From Monarcha castaneiventris obscurior (Eukaryota > Chordata > Aves > Passeriformes > Monarchidae), in the NCBI GenBank assembly GCA_026261815.1, contig JAMPIT010000230.1, forward strand, positions 5,207,001 to 5,271,000: a stretch of DNA of 64,000 bases, written 5' to 3'. This document shows positions 47,747 through 61,000 of this stretch, in pieces (the first letter of the stretch is position 1; the number at the start of each line of letters is the position of its first letter). The translations under genes were made by a program, and so were the position numbers. The notes under the pieces were generated by a model that was given only the letters and a program-made list of their open reading frames with translations, was not told the DNA's origin and ran no database searches.

Positions 47747-50700
47747 GTAGGCAGAATGTTTTCATGTTCACTTTCTGATGAATTTCAATGCTGAATTGCA
47801 TTGTTCTGTTTTCCCATTCTGGCATTTTGTACTCTAACATTTAGAGCAGTGCACATTTAGATACTAATGAAGATGTTGGTTGTTTTGAATGTGTCAGCCA
47901 ATGCTAGATCGTGCCAAACATGTACTTGCCTTGAGGAATATAGAGCATTGTGAAGAGATGCCATTTAAAATTGGATAAATACTAAGTATTTATGGTATGT
48001 AATTTTGCAATTAATGTTCTGGTTTTCCTTTTAAATATTTAGTAGACCTTGGTGGTTTACACAGAATTTGCTAGTACTTGAATTTGCCAAACCTAATTTT
48101 TCCTTTTTTTTTTTTCGTACTTGATGTTTAAGTTCTTATCCTCAAAGTTATACTTCAGTTTTAAATCAGGGAAGAGGAAGAGAGCTTAGGCATGGGCTTC
48201 TTCAGCAATGTGACTGTTTGAAAGATTTATAAGTGTGTGCACTTCGGGTTATTTTGGGGGAGAATGTGTTTTCTTTTATATGACAGGAATCAAGCTGCTA
48301 GCTAGGCTGGTCTACTCTTTCTGGGAGAAAACTTTTCACTTATTTCTGTTATTTTTCTATGATTCCTTTTTAGTAATGGACTTGTTTAGACTGTGCCAGT
48401 GGTTTCACTCTAAAAGGGAGAAAGAAAATGTTCCAGATAGATTTCTGTCTTCTGTAGTAATAACTCGAGTGATTGTAGTAAACAAATTTTACTAAGTAAA
48501 GTAGTTTTCCACTGAGCTGAGCCCGTGGAGTAAAGCAACTGCTCTACATTTATTGTCGTTCCAGAGGCATTAGGTTCCTCCTCTGTGCTTTTCTGCTGGG
48601 TTAAGTGGGTAGTTTTCATTGCTGCAGGAGGCGAGTATATGACTGAGGAATTTGGACAGTAGCTCCAGCATAGGGTGTTCTGCTGTTTGCTGGTGAGCAG
48701 TGTCTGCACTCTGTAAGGCCAGTACAGGTCTTAGAGGGTTGGATGCTAAACTGCATCAAGGAACTGCTCTGGTTTTGAGAGTGTCATTAAAAGAACTTGC
48801 TCAGGCTGGGCCACTCCTGTGCTGCCTTCCATCCCCAGGACAGGCTATTTAGAAACCTTAGAATCAGTATTACAGGCAGAACGTTTTGTATTAGAATATT
48901 TTCTGATCTTCTGGCCTTTGCTGAATTTGTGGTGTGAATGGGTGAGCTCTTAGCTGCTGACTGGTCTCATTTGGTTTCAGCTGCCCTACTCATCGCTTGA
49001 GAAAATGTGGAAGAGTCAAGCAGCTATTGCATCAGAAGTTGGAGGCTTTTACCCAGTGGTAAACTCCCTGTGCAAAGCTGGTTTTAATAGGGCTTGAGAG
49101 CAGTTCTAGAGTATTTTCACCAAGCTGAGATTTTGAAGTATACAAGGACTTAGTTTTAGAAAAAAAAATTTAATTTATGTGTTTATTGTTATCTGCATTT
49201 AATTTAAGAGAAATCATCAAAAATTCAATGATGAAATTGGTTTTAGGTGCAAAGCAGAAGATTCCAGAGTTTCATCTTGGTGTCATTTCAGAAATTTTAT
49301 TTTACAACTGTATCTAATAAAATATGTATTGCATGTGTTGGAATACTTTTTTAATAAAAAAAAAGTCTTTGGAAGTGTTGAGTTCATGAGTGTCTCGGCA
49401 ATTGAAAATGCTGTACATGGATATGTTGCCTATTGTAATTGCTTGGGGGTTTTACCTAGTGGCCTAATTCAGTAAAGGACATAGTTCCTTGAAAATGGAA
49501 AGAAGGCTGGGTGAGCACAGTAGTCTCACTGTTTTAATCCTTCATGCTTTGTTTGCAGCTGAAGCAACATTTGAGGGGGGGGAGATGAAGGAGTTCTGTT
49601 AGTCACAGATCTTCATCAACCATCAGCTCTCGCTGTGTTGTTAAACAGTAAGACTTGACTGAGTCCCATCCCCCAGTCACTTCAATAATTTTGAATTTTC
49701 CAATCTCTGCCCTTTCTCAAGCCCTGGGGTGTGTTAACTGAGAGTTGGAAGGCCCCAGTTATTTGGGAGTACAAATGTAATATTGTTCTTGGAGAATTTT
49801 TCCCATTTTTTACAATTTCTTTTCCTGAAACGTGTGCCCTTGCTACTGCTCGTGTTTAATGAGGCATGCTCATGAAACTGGAGGCCTAAAAGGGTCAGTC
49901 TGACGTCTTTATCACATTAGTTTATACATTTAGCTCGTTAAGTAGCCCAAATCTTGGGTTTGGGGTAAACCTGCATTTCTGGTGTGCTTCTTGAAGATGA
50001 CAGGGCTGATTTAGTTGTTGACTTTTGCTGAAATTCACTTGTTCAGACCCTTCTTAGAGATTACTAATTTCACTATGCTGGCAGGAAACTTTCCACTTTT
50101 TACTGTCTGCTTTTTTTGTTATTTTTTTCCATATTTGAGAAAGCTAAATTTATTCAGTGAGGAAAATGTTGCGTGTTGGGGAAGGGGAAGAAAATTGGTC
50201 TGTTTCCTTTGAGAGCAGCAAACCCAAAATTATCTTAACCCGAAATTTCTGGTATTGTGGTTTTGGAAAGACTTTTGTGTCTTGATGATAGTGAGGGTGA
50301 GTTGCCTTTAGATCTGTCATAGACGTGTACTTTTATTCACGTTCAATTTATTTTACATAGATTTGTGTGATACCAGATTGCAACCATTCATTTTTGTCAG
50401 TTTTTCTCAGCTAGCCTAGTATCTGGGGTTTTTTGTTTGCTTTGTTTTCTTTGTGGTTCTTTTGTTTTTGTTTTTTAATGTTCAGATTTAGTCCTTGTGG
50501 ACCCCCTTTTTTCTAATAGGTAACTTTTTCTAATAGATAACTTGTCTACTTAAAGGAGCTTGAGATAGTTCCACTTTACTGTGCAGACTTTTCACTGTTG
50601 CTTTGTTTATTCAAAAAGTCAAAAATGGTCATTTTTCTTCTAATTTATCAATGAAAATACTGAATGACTGAGTATTTTAATATGTTTTGATGGGTATCCA

Positions 50701-52591
50701 AACTTCATTTATATCCTAGTGTTAATTTTTCTGTCTGTCAAGCAATAGGCCAGAGTTTCTGAAAATCTAGAATATGTTTGCAGTTACTTCTGGTGATCAA
50801 ATGTTAATCTTTTTCTGAATAATCACATCAAGGATGCTTGTTAGTAATGTGCTAAATAGCCCTAGCTACATTTAGATAATTAATTTATATCTTTATTTTG
50901 CATTCCTTTAATTAATCTGAATTTCTTGCTACCTGAACTTGGTTTTTGTCTTTAAATGCTGCTATAACATATGCTCTTGCCATCTTTTGGAATTTGTCTA
51001 GTGCAGTTTTATTAAAAACCATGACCATGTGCTGGGAAATATTTTCAAACCTTTTGATGCATTTTTCAGATTACTGGCAGTTGAAGAGGTTTTTTTTTTT
51101 TTAGAGACAAAATTGAAGTAGGAAATTTTTCTGCAACCATTTCTATTATGTAGAGTTTCCTGTCTCTGAAAGAAGAGACTTAAATTCTAGTCAGTTTGCT
51201 CTTTGGAATGTATGGTACGTCTTATCTCCCAATTTTTTGTTTAATATTACATTGAGCACAATTACTATTTGTTAATGTTCAGTCATTCCTGGAGCTATTT
51301 GTGATCAATAACTGTAGATAAATTCTGTGTACTGATGATAATGTCCTATTTAGGGCTTCTTTGGTGTATCATTTGTTCTTTCCTAGCCCACAAGATTTTT
51401 ACACCACCCCCATTCCCCCTTCCCTCCCATGTTCTGTGTACAGTAATCAGCCCTGAAAGAGATGCATTCATCTGCAAAACCAACTGATTTATGTTTTGGG
51501 ATTGCTTCCTGATTTCCAAGTATTTGCCATGTGGTCCTGAGGAACTCTTCTACGAATTCCTTTTCTGTTCATATAGGCCATTCTCACTTGAGATGGCTTA
51601 ATTTTTACATACTGTTTTTCTTTGGTTTTTTTTAAGGTGTGCAAGTAGAAATAATCTCCTCTTAAAGTACAGCTCATATTTCAAATCACTGGCATCTCAT
51701 TTTAGTATTGATATGCATATTCTAATACATGCTTTTGTCAGTAACAAGTGTTTATTGTAGAAGGGAAATCTGTATCCCTGTCACTAGATAACTTTCACTG
51801 AAGGAAGAACGAAATTAAGCAGCTATTCTGAAGTTTTAACTCACCTGGGCTGTAGTTCCTTGTATTGAATCTTATTTATGGGGCAGGTGTTCTGTGATGG
51901 CAGAAGTTTTGTAAGACAGGTATTTCTGTGCTTCCTGAATTCTTGGGCACAGTTATAAAACTGAGGAAACATGCACATTTGGTTTTGTCACCCTACAAAT
52001 GTCTGTTTGACCTTACCCTCAACTTGAGGAGGAGGGAATGAAGTGTTTATGAAAGATCAGGGCCTAAGCCTGGCCTTTAGGAAAGATCCAGTCTCCCAAG
52101 CCAGCTGGCTTCCCAGCTCTTTGTTGAGCTGCAGTTTGGGCCACATGGGAACCTGTAGACTGAGTCTTGCCCACAGGACATTCTTGTCTCACTTGCTTCC
52201 TCCCTGGGGAGCTGGAAGTCAGCAATTTGGACAAAATCAATTTGGACAATGTGTCCGAATGGCCTTGGAGTGAAGGATCTAGAATGGCTGTGTTTTGGCT
52301 GGCTGTGCCTCTGCTTTGGCTAGGTTTCTCTGCTGTGTTTAGTTGAGGGGATATGGAAAGAGGAGCATATGGAAATGAAATGGCTGTAGAACAGCAGACT
52401 TATTTAATATGTATGGTTTGTTGTTCCAGTGAAAATACATATTTTTTATTCCCTGAATGCTTTGGTAAATAAGGCTTTGTGCTGTCTTGGCAGCAATTCT
52501 TCTTGAGGCAGTTTTTTAAGGCACATGCCCTGTAAGGTGTTTGGTTTTGTTTTGTAAGGTTCAGCTTCTTAAATTTGTTACTGTTTTCCAG
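47747..52591 (+). other. RBM33 intron 2
   Basis: 4.8 kb of AT-rich sequence with T-rich runs and no recognised repeat family or coding exon. A 66-codon minus frame and other short frames in it are unsupported. Confidence 0.8.
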
Positions 52592-52640
52592 TGAACTTGA
52601 TGATGACTTGCTTGGAGAGGATTTACTAACTGGAAAAAAG
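52592..52640 (+). CDS. RBM33: RBM33 coding exon 3
   Basis: A 49-nt exon, small but well bounded: CTGTTTTCCAG acceptor and AAG|GTAAGA donor. It completes the serine codon from exon 2 and adds 16 codons, ELDDDLLGEDLLTGKK, an acidic-leucine stretch closing with two lysines. It leaves in phase 0. The motif DDLLGEDLL followed by GKK matches the RBM33 family. Confidence 0.95.
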
Positions 52641-54474
52641 GTAAGAGATGTGTAGTAAAATGAATTGTTGCAGACATTAAAATGTGAATGTTGTTCAACT
52701 TGCCCAGTTCAGGTTTGGTCTTGTGTATTTTACAGACACCTCCCCAAAGCCTGACAGACATCGGTACTTATCTTCCTCAATGCCAGAGCATGCTGCACTC
52801 AGGGACTCTAAGTGTGGCTTTTAAAAATAAAACTTACAGGAAAATTTTTTTTTCAACCCAGCTAGGTGTCCTGAATGCTAATTAGCATGATGGAGAATTT
52901 AATTCAAGTGCCAGTTTCCTGCCTATTAAAAATCACTTGTCAAAATACCAGCAGTATTTACCAGAGAGTAAATAAAAAAGCAGTCAGTGTTGTCTGTGAA
53001 AGTTCACACTCAGTGTGCACGATCTGCTACCTCGCTGTCTGATGAGTAGGCAGAGGATTTCCCCTTTTAAAGTGAGGGGAAAAATATGGGAGCAGCTAAA
53101 ACTGGGGAGCATAAACAAGTTCTCCTCATGTCTGCTCTTCCTGCTGGTAACTATTTCCAGAATTGAACTCTGTGAAAAGAACTAAATGTATCTTTGGATT
53201 TGCCAGATATCTGTAGGAGAAGACAGAACTTTTGTTTGAGAAATCAAATTGACTGGTCACCTCTTTCTATATATTATATGCTAAATTAACTCATTTTTAA
53301 AGTAGTTTTTAAAGTTTTTGTTGGAGATTAATAGGTAGTTAAGAAACCCAGCTTTATTAAGAGTTGAAATTTATTTGTTGTAGTTTTTTATAATCATCCT
53401 CCAAATGTTGGAAGTTAGCTTCTTGAAATTATTATGTAAGCATTTCCTATTAAAGATTGGAAGTTCTTTATTCTCATGTGCTAGTTTAAAAAGAACAAAA
53501 TTCCAGGAGGATAATGGTTGTAGGTATTTGTTGCACAGTTACCAAAACCATAAGCAGTTAACATTATATGCATCTTTGTACTATGAATGGAGTTGATAAA
53601 GCTACTTACTTAACTTAAAAATTATATATGTGAATACTGACCAGTACTTGATTCTCCAGTGTATTATGGTTTTTTTGTGCTTTTTATATTCTTCTTTTTA
53701 ATTTGCCATGTTACAGGGCAGTATGTGTGGGTATGGACTCATATGGTGGGGTAGTAGATTCCTCAGAAAGTTTCCCCTGAGCTATTTAGGCTAAACTTCC
53801 TTCTACTTAATCTCAGCCCAGTACTTTTAGATAAATCTACCTTTGTGTAACCTTTCTGGCCCTATACTTTAGGGGTTGGAAATGTTGCTTAACAAAAATG
53901 CAGTTATCGCTTCCTAGGGGTAATTATTAAAGAAAAACTCAAACCAAACCAAATGAACGTTGTTTAATTTGACAGATTAGGAGGAGACACAGTATTTTCT
54001 TCTTTTTTTTCTTCACTTTTTTTCTTCAATTTCAAACTAATAATGATTTTTCAGTTTTCTTTATCATATCCTTTCGTCCAGTCTCCTATCTCAGCTCTCT
54101 AGAAGTTGCAGTTCATGCATTTTCTTGACTTGCCTAATGCATCAAGGTCACAAGGCTGTGTACGAGAGTTAACCTTTCTTCCTTCCTGGTCTTTCTTAAA
54201 CAAATTGTCATCTTTGGCTGTATTTGAGAATGGATCAGTGAAAAAAAGTGTTGATAGGCAAATCTGAGTTCTGTAAATATCCATAGGATTGTCAAAGATG
54301 TATTTTAAGATTTTTGATCTTGTGGTGTGTGTTTTTTCTTTTTGAATTAGGTAATTTATTTGATGATATGGTCTTAGTTTGGAATGTATTCTTCATAAAA
54401 AAATATTTAGCGTTCAGTACTTAGTTAAAAGTTAGTATCTTTTGTGTTCATGATTGACTTTTTCTGAAACCTAG
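52641..54474 (+). other. RBM33 intron 3
   Basis: 1.8 kb, AT-rich, with no repeat or extra exon recognised. Confidence 0.8.
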
Positions 54475-54551
54475 AATCAGTCAGACTTGTCAGATGAAGA
54501 GCTGAATGATGATCTTCTGCAAAGTGACAATGAAGAGGAGCAAGAATTTCG
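54475..54551 (+). CDS. RBM33: RBM33 coding exon 4
   Basis: 77 nt, entered in phase 0 from AACCTAG and left after two bases of an arginine codon at CG|GTATTT (a weaker donor than its neighbours). It encodes NQSDLSDEELNDDLLQSDNE and then EEQEF. The two S-x-D/E-E/D clusters (SDLSDEE and SDNEEE) fit casein kinase 2 phosphorylation sites. The acidic serine pattern is strongly conserved in RBM33 of other vertebrates. Confidence 0.95.
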
Positions 54552-56560
54552 GTATTTCTCTTTTGAATCTTGTTTTGGATAACTCAGAGCTATGAATGAC
54601 TACTGATAACTGATAACTATTTTTATAATTACTTTTATAATTTATGTATAATTACTGATAACTATTAACTACTAAAGTTATTGATATGTACTTAAAATAG
54701 TTTTGCTTTTTAGCTAGCCAGCTACTTAGTGATATATATATATATATAATCAGTAGCATTGTTCATGTTTCAGTAAAATTATTTTTTGTTTATTTTGATC
54801 TAATAAATTTATTCAAATTTATTGAAAACTTATAAGAAGAAATTGTGTCATCTACTGTGCATATAGAATTCATTATAAGCACTTACAGAGCTCTCTTTAC
54901 TGCCTCAGTATTGCTTACTGTGGTAAGCTTCCTTCTTTTATGTAATCCTTTTCTGCCATCTTTCTTTTAAAAGTCTTACCCCCTAAGACCCCAAGGAGGG
55001 AAATTTGTGACTTAAATATTGGTGTACAATTACATAGCAGAAAATTTTGAACAGACTTAATAGGCTGGAGCAGGTACTGCTGTGGCAGTTTACTGAGGAT
55101 CCTGCCCTGTGCTGGTACAGCTCCACAGCTGAATTATGGGCATTACAAGTCAAAATTAGTGTCTTGTTGTTTTTACTTTTCAGCCTTCACTGAAGTAGGA
55201 GGGAAGATGCTTGTGATGCCAAAGTGATGCAGTGCTATTGCTGCTTTTTCTGGCCTGTGTGTTTTTCTAGCTTTTCCTTTACTTGTCAGGCATGGCATGT
55301 CATCCGAAGGGCTATGAATGTGTAACATACATAGGTGTATCTCCATCTCTGAGATCCCCTCTCTGTAGCTGTAATTAGGATAAGGAGTCCTGTCCCTGTG
55401 TTGGATTGATGGGGGTGTGATAAAATGCTCCACCATCAATCTCTTCACTGGCTGCCATTTTCCTCCCTGCTGGAGTGAGAGTTGGACTGTTCCCTTCAAA
55501 AGGGGAATCCCAGTTACAGTTCTTTGTGGTTTTTTGCTGTGTATCCTTGAGACCCCTGGGTAGCAAAACACAGTGACCAAACGCAGTGATGATAAAGTAT
55601 CTCAAATGTGATAATATTGCTCAGTGGAAGCAGGTTTCTGTAGACAAGATTTGCATTTTTAGCAGTTTTATTGGCAGAGAGAGCCTTTCCCTTCCCCTTA
55701 TGTTTCCATTCAACCTCATGCTTCTGTAGTTGGGAGGATAATGATAATCCTGCATAATGTCTTCACTTCCCTGTTAAATCTTTTCTGTCTTAGAGATGCA
55801 AATAGCTCAAAGCTGCCTGGATCTTGTTCCCCCAACTTAGGAAAATGGTGAATAATAGGGAGGTTATTTAACAAAAAATAAATTCTTTGTGTTCCTTATA
55901 CCTGGAGCCCTCAAATCAAGAACTAGTCTGCTGTTGGTTAGTTGCTTTTTTGTGTTGATGGCACTAGTTTTTGTCAGCAGTAAACTCTGAGCTTTGCTTT
56001 GCCTGCCTGCAGATTATAAGCTTGCCAGTTTCTGTATTGATTGGCTTTTCTCAGTATCTATGCTAGTGCTAGTTAAGAATGTCTTAATCATTTAAATTGC
56101 AGTTCTTGACTATATTTTATATGATTTTAAGTAGAACATTAAATCTATCATAAAAATGTAAGTTCGAATTTAAGATAATCAAGAATGAAATGAAGAGTAT
56201 TTTACTAGTGTATTCTGAAAGATTGGGAAAACAGATGCAGTTACAGTAATTTTGTGTATTTTTTTGTTAGTCTTGGAATTAAAATTGAATCTGGTCTGCT
56301 TTGGTTACCAAGCAGGACTTTTGCCAGTTTGACCTGCTAAACCATCTGGTTGGTTTGATTCCCCATGTCAAATAGCCTGCAGCTGGTGATAAGCTGCATT
56401 TTAGTATGCATTATGAGAACGTGGCATGGAGTCAAATAGTTTATGGGGTATAATTCTATCCACCAACTTGGATTTTATGTTTGTTGGCTTTGTTTTGCTA
56501 AATCTTTGTGAGTAGTTGACAGTTAGACTTCAGCCTCTGAATTTTCCCCCTATCCCACAG
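54552..56560 (+). other. RBM33 intron 4
   Basis: 2.0 kb, AT-rich. It contains an AT dinucleotide repeat (54732-54749). No exon or mobile element is recognised; a 135-codon antisense frame (55173-55580) has no family. Confidence 0.8.
54732..54749. repeat. AT dinucleotide repeat
   Basis: A run of about nine AT units in intron 4, probably variable in length. Confidence 0.9.
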
Positions 56561-56861
56561 CTCTCCAGGTGTCACAGTGAGCCTCAATGCCACATCTGGC
56601 ATCCTGACATCATACGAACTCTCAGAGTCCATCAACGATCCCTCACTGGAACACGAGTCTGAGTATGACCAAGGGGAAGATGAAATTGGTTATGACAAAT
56701 CTGAAGCACCTGAAGAATATGCCTCAGAGTATGCAGAGGAAGGACATTATGAAGGCAATGATCCTGAACTGACAGAAGACCAAATAGAATATGGGGAAGA
56801 GCCTGGAGAAGAAGATGAAGTGCTAGACCTTGAAATCAATGAACCCCTAGATGAATTTCCA
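56561..56861 (+). CDS. RBM33: RBM33 coding exon 5
   Basis: 301 nt, with an excellent pyrimidine-rich acceptor (CCCTATCCCACAG) and donor CA|GTGAGT. After completing the arginine codon it encodes 100 residues beginning SPGVTVSLNATSG, then a long acidic stretch with repeated tyrosines in E/D-rich context (SEYDQ, IGYDK, EEYASEYAEE, GHYEG), the family motif ELTEDQIEYGEE and finally EVLDLEINEPLDEFP. It ends in phase 0. No folded domain is expected; it is a disordered, strongly negative region. If the donor is not used, the frame adds ten intron-encoded residues (VSFFLLYLQR) and stops at 56892-56894. Confidence 0.95.
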
Positions 56862-57961
56862 GTGAGTTTCTTTCTATTGTATCTTCAAAGATAACATTGC
56901 TTCACGTGCATGGGGTTTTAGACTGATTTAAAATCTGTTTACCTCTCTAGGGAGGAGGGGAAATTAGACCTATTAGCACTGTCTGCCAGTTTCTTTATCT
57001 AGGCTGTGACAAAGTTTGTGTTGACAGCTTGTTTGGCGGTAGGTAATGCTCCTTTGTCATGCTGGAAAGCAGTTGAGAATCATGACCTTGAGGATTGTAT
57101 CCTTAAGGAAGAAAACAGCTTTGTGTGGTGGAGATACACTGCCAATTGTTAGAAGTACTTAATGCAAAAGCTTTTATCCAGGCTTTAGACAAGATCTGAT
57201 AAAGTCCTTCGAAGGTGAAAAGATTATTGACCTGCTAAAGACATCTTTAAGGTGCTAATATCCCAAAGTGATTGATGTCCTGCTTGTTCATCCTTTTTGT
57301 AACTGAGAGCTGTCTAAACCTGAATAAAGAGATTGGACGTTAGTTCAGAAAATGTCACCTGCATAATTCAATATAATTTAGGCAGCATGTTAGAGAACAT
57401 GCACTGGCTTTAATTGCTAATGAAATGATTTAATCTTAATTAAAACTGTATGTGTCAGTGAGGTGTTTTAAAATACAAGCAAATGTAAGAAAGATTTTGC
57501 TTCTGTTTTATGTTCATAATTTTTCAGAGTTGAACATGCCTACATATGTAGGCACTTGCAGAATGCTTTAAGAATGTTTTTATTTTGATGGGATAAAATC
57601 TGATATTACTGTGTATGTGCTGTAGATGGGTTTTTCCTATAATAAAGTCCTGCAGCGTTTGCTTCATGAATTTGTAATCAGTGGATGTAGATGTATAGAA
57701 GTAGTTGGGGCAAACAGAATTAAATGGAATCTTTATGATGACGTTGCTGGGATATGAAAGGAAACTGTGTTGGTTTTGATAATGTTGAAATTACTGTCTA
57801 GTTAAAAGCCCTGCTAATTATGCTGTATATGTGTCACATAACTTACAGTTGATAGTTCTGAGAGGTGCAATACTTCTCTTCCACTCTGGAAGCTGTAGCA
57901 ATGCAGTCAGATCTCATCTATTCTGCTGGCCTCTTTTTACCTTCCTGTGTTGCTGCTTTAG
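56862..57961 (+). other. RBM33 intron 5
   Basis: 1.1 kb without repeats or extra exons. It contains the perfect palindrome at 57538-57553 and an inverted repeat GCATGTT/AACATGC at 57385-57402. Confidence 0.8.
57538..57553. other. 16-bp perfect palindrome in intron 5
   Basis: GCCTACATATGTAGGC reads identically on both strands. No family was recognised. It could be chance in an AT-rich intron or a dimeric factor site. Confidence 0.6.
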
Positions 57962-58072
57962 GATGAAGATTACATGCAATCATATAATGAGCAAGCAATG
58001 GAAGAACAAGGAGAGTATGCAGCTGATGAGGAGCTGGAAGAATCCCATACAATGGCTAATGAATCAGAAGAG
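57962..58072 (+). CDS. RBM33: RBM33 coding exon 6
   Basis: 111 nt, exactly 37 codons, phase 0 at both ends; acceptor TGCTGCTTTAG, donor AG|GTATGT. It encodes DEDYMQSYNEQAMEEQGEYA and then a Glu-rich run ending MANESEE, continuing the acidic tyrosine-bearing pattern of exon 5. The joining frame (EPLDEFP|DEDYMQ) is open and fits RBM33. I could not confirm its precise counterpart in mammals. Because it is symmetric, skipping would keep the frame. Confidence 0.88.
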
Positions 58073-61000
58073 GTATGTTGTGAATTTAATGGAAACTTAA
58101 AGTAACTAGTTACTGTTTGTTTTTGTAGAATTGTACATACTGCTGGGTAAGAACTGATGCAACCTTGCCAATGTTGAGTTACTGTAGTACTCCTTCTATA
58201 AGATGAATTGTGATAGCATCTGTATTGTCAGATACATCAAATCCCCTCTCTCCCTTGGGATTAAAGTCATAAGCAAGAGCCCAAAATGAGCATATTTAGT
58301 CTTGGCTTCAACATAAGAAACTTCAGGGACCTGTTTGGGTAGGAGATGACAGTAATACTGCACTGTCTGTTAAATTTCCAAGAGCTGTGGTGCTTCCTTT
58401 TCCAGATGGATCATTGGGGCTGTTGGGATGTAAATACAGTTCTTGGGTATCTCCCTTTGAGGAGGAGTGTAAGCATGGAAGGTTTGGTATTTTAGACAGG
58501 CTAAGGTCAGATTGTTGTTTTGAAAGTTGTGTTAAGACTGAAATTCCTGTGAGGTTTATCTTCTTTGATTAGAAAAATGGATGAGTTCATTTGCAATAAG
58601 AAAGCTTATGCCAAAGTCTGCTAAGTACACATTAGCTTATTATAGCCTGGTAGTGATGCCTAAAGGTTTTTTAGCTTTTTGTATATTTTTCATATATTTA
58701 TAGCCTTGTAGATTTTTAATGTATGTTTGTGTAGCTTCTAGTATTTTTCCTGCCCTCCCTCACAGTTTTAACAAACCCTTACTATACGTTCTTGAAATTC
58801 TGTTTAGTCTTATTCTTAAGAAGAGAATTCCTGACAAGGACATCTTATTTTCTACCAAAACTTAAGAGATACAGCAAGAAAATAGGGCAAAGAAGCCCCT
58901 GGACCAGTTCCAAGGGGCTGACCCAGGAGTGGCTTACTGGGATAACTGATTTCTTATTGGATGTACTGGCTAGATATACTAATTAATTAACCTTATAAAA
59001 TTAAGAAATCCTGTATTATGTGTGTGCAATACCATATTTTGTGTACCTGAAAGCTTTAATGAAAAGAATTGCTTTTTTATCTCACCACTTCAACTCCGTT
59101 GCAAGGTTTCTCCTTTTGTTATTACGCAAGAATATCGTAACTATTTTTAATCTGCAGCAAGTTTTTTATGTAAGATTTTTTTTTCTTTTCCCCACCAGGA
59201 ATCTGCTCTAATATTACTTTTATTCCAGTTCTTAATTAAATAGGATTGAATGGATTACCTGCTGAGAAGTGTAGTCAGAGTGTATTTCCTCTTTGGAGCT
59301 TTAACTCATCAGGAAATTAATTCCTCAAAGACACAGCAGCATTACTCTATGAAGTTCTGACAACTGGGTGTGCTGTGATGCTCCAGTTGTAGAAAACCTG
59401 TCTTGGTAAAACAACAATTGTGGTAGGTGGAGGTCTGCATTTAAAGGGGCCACCTGCATCATTCAGCCTTCACTGTTGCAAGAGTAACATCTTGCACCAA
59501 ATACACATTAATGTGGTTAATTTCCTACTTCCCAAGTGTTAGATCTACCCTCCAGAAAAACTGTTGAGATCCTTGAACACTCTTGAATCATTCACTGGAT
59601 TGATGATACAGACTTTTGCTATGGTGTTTTGGAGGTGGTCCTGCAGCCACAGTTGGAGATGATGGACACAACACACATCATGTAAAATTAAATACATAGC
59701 TGGGATTCACTGCCAAACACTAGAATTGTAGAAAGGCACAGCTTCTTTTTGAGAGTACGAACTCTGGAGTGAGAATTCTCTAATAATCATGTTGTCCAAA
59801 TTTGTCCAATTCAGGATTAAATTCCTTTGATTCAAAAGGTACCATCAAAGCAAGTCCTTAACTGATTTTGTTAGTGGAGCTTTTATAGAATTTGCTCATC
59901 ATTTAGGGTGAATATTTTGGACATATCTTTGGTTACACTTTGGTTACTATGTTTTGGCTTTATTCTGATGGCTTGCAAATTGCCATAAAATTCACGTTTC
60001 CAGGGTAGTACCATCTTTTTATTCCTGTGTTATTTTGTATGGATGTTTTTTCCATTTGGCAGTAGGCTCACAGTTGCACTCTCCAAAGGAGAATACCACC
60101 GTTAGAGAGAACCTTTGTGGAGTATTCAGTCCTGTTCATTGCATGGTTAAATGCCAGCCTCCAGCTCTGAAGAGTTTTGTTCGTTATTCAAGTGTTATAT
60201 AACAGCACTTTTCCTTAAATCTCATAACATTCACTGCTTGTAAACAAGGGTGAGGGCTAGTGTTCTCCTGCAACACGAGAGGAGCTGTAATTGATGTGGT
60301 ACAGAGAGCATTATTATCTCTTGATTGAAATTTGGCATCTGAAGAACAGAGAAGGGTATTGGGTGGTTTCTTTTAAGCAGTTTCCACATTAAAACCAGCT
60401 AAAGTATCTTACTATACTGCATGAAGAAATCTTTTTGTAAACCAAGAGAAAAGCTTACTAGCTGGAGAATTGGGCCATGATAGGAGGAAACAAGTGAATG
60501 AGACAAGTGAGACACTTGTTAAAAGTGGCACTCAGATGGGAGAAGTGAGGAATAGGCAGGTAAAGTTTGTTTTTGAAACAGTACTTGAAACTGCAGAACT
60601 TGGAGTTTAAATGAAAAACACTCTGTGTGGCTTCCTTGAAAAATGTAGTAGTGCTTCAGAAAATATTTTTGCCTTCCTAAGGTGTAAAGCAAAACTCAAC
60701 ACCCAGAAGTTTCAGCAGCAAATAGGTGTGGTAGAACAGCCACATGAGGTATCATGTCCTAAATATTTTTAGAGGAAAAATACCACTAATTACTTCTGTG
60801 AAATGTTCATAAAAATTAAATCTCATGAAATTAGAATTTATAATGTCTTTGTTTTATATTGGACGTAATCTGTAAAGTCTATGATAGGGGATTTATCATT
60901 GCATAATTTAAATGGTGTCTTGGGTTATGCTGATAAGAAATGAAGAGTACTTTAATCAAGAAAGCATTTCATGAAGAAGTGCTGCATACTGCTTTTCTTT

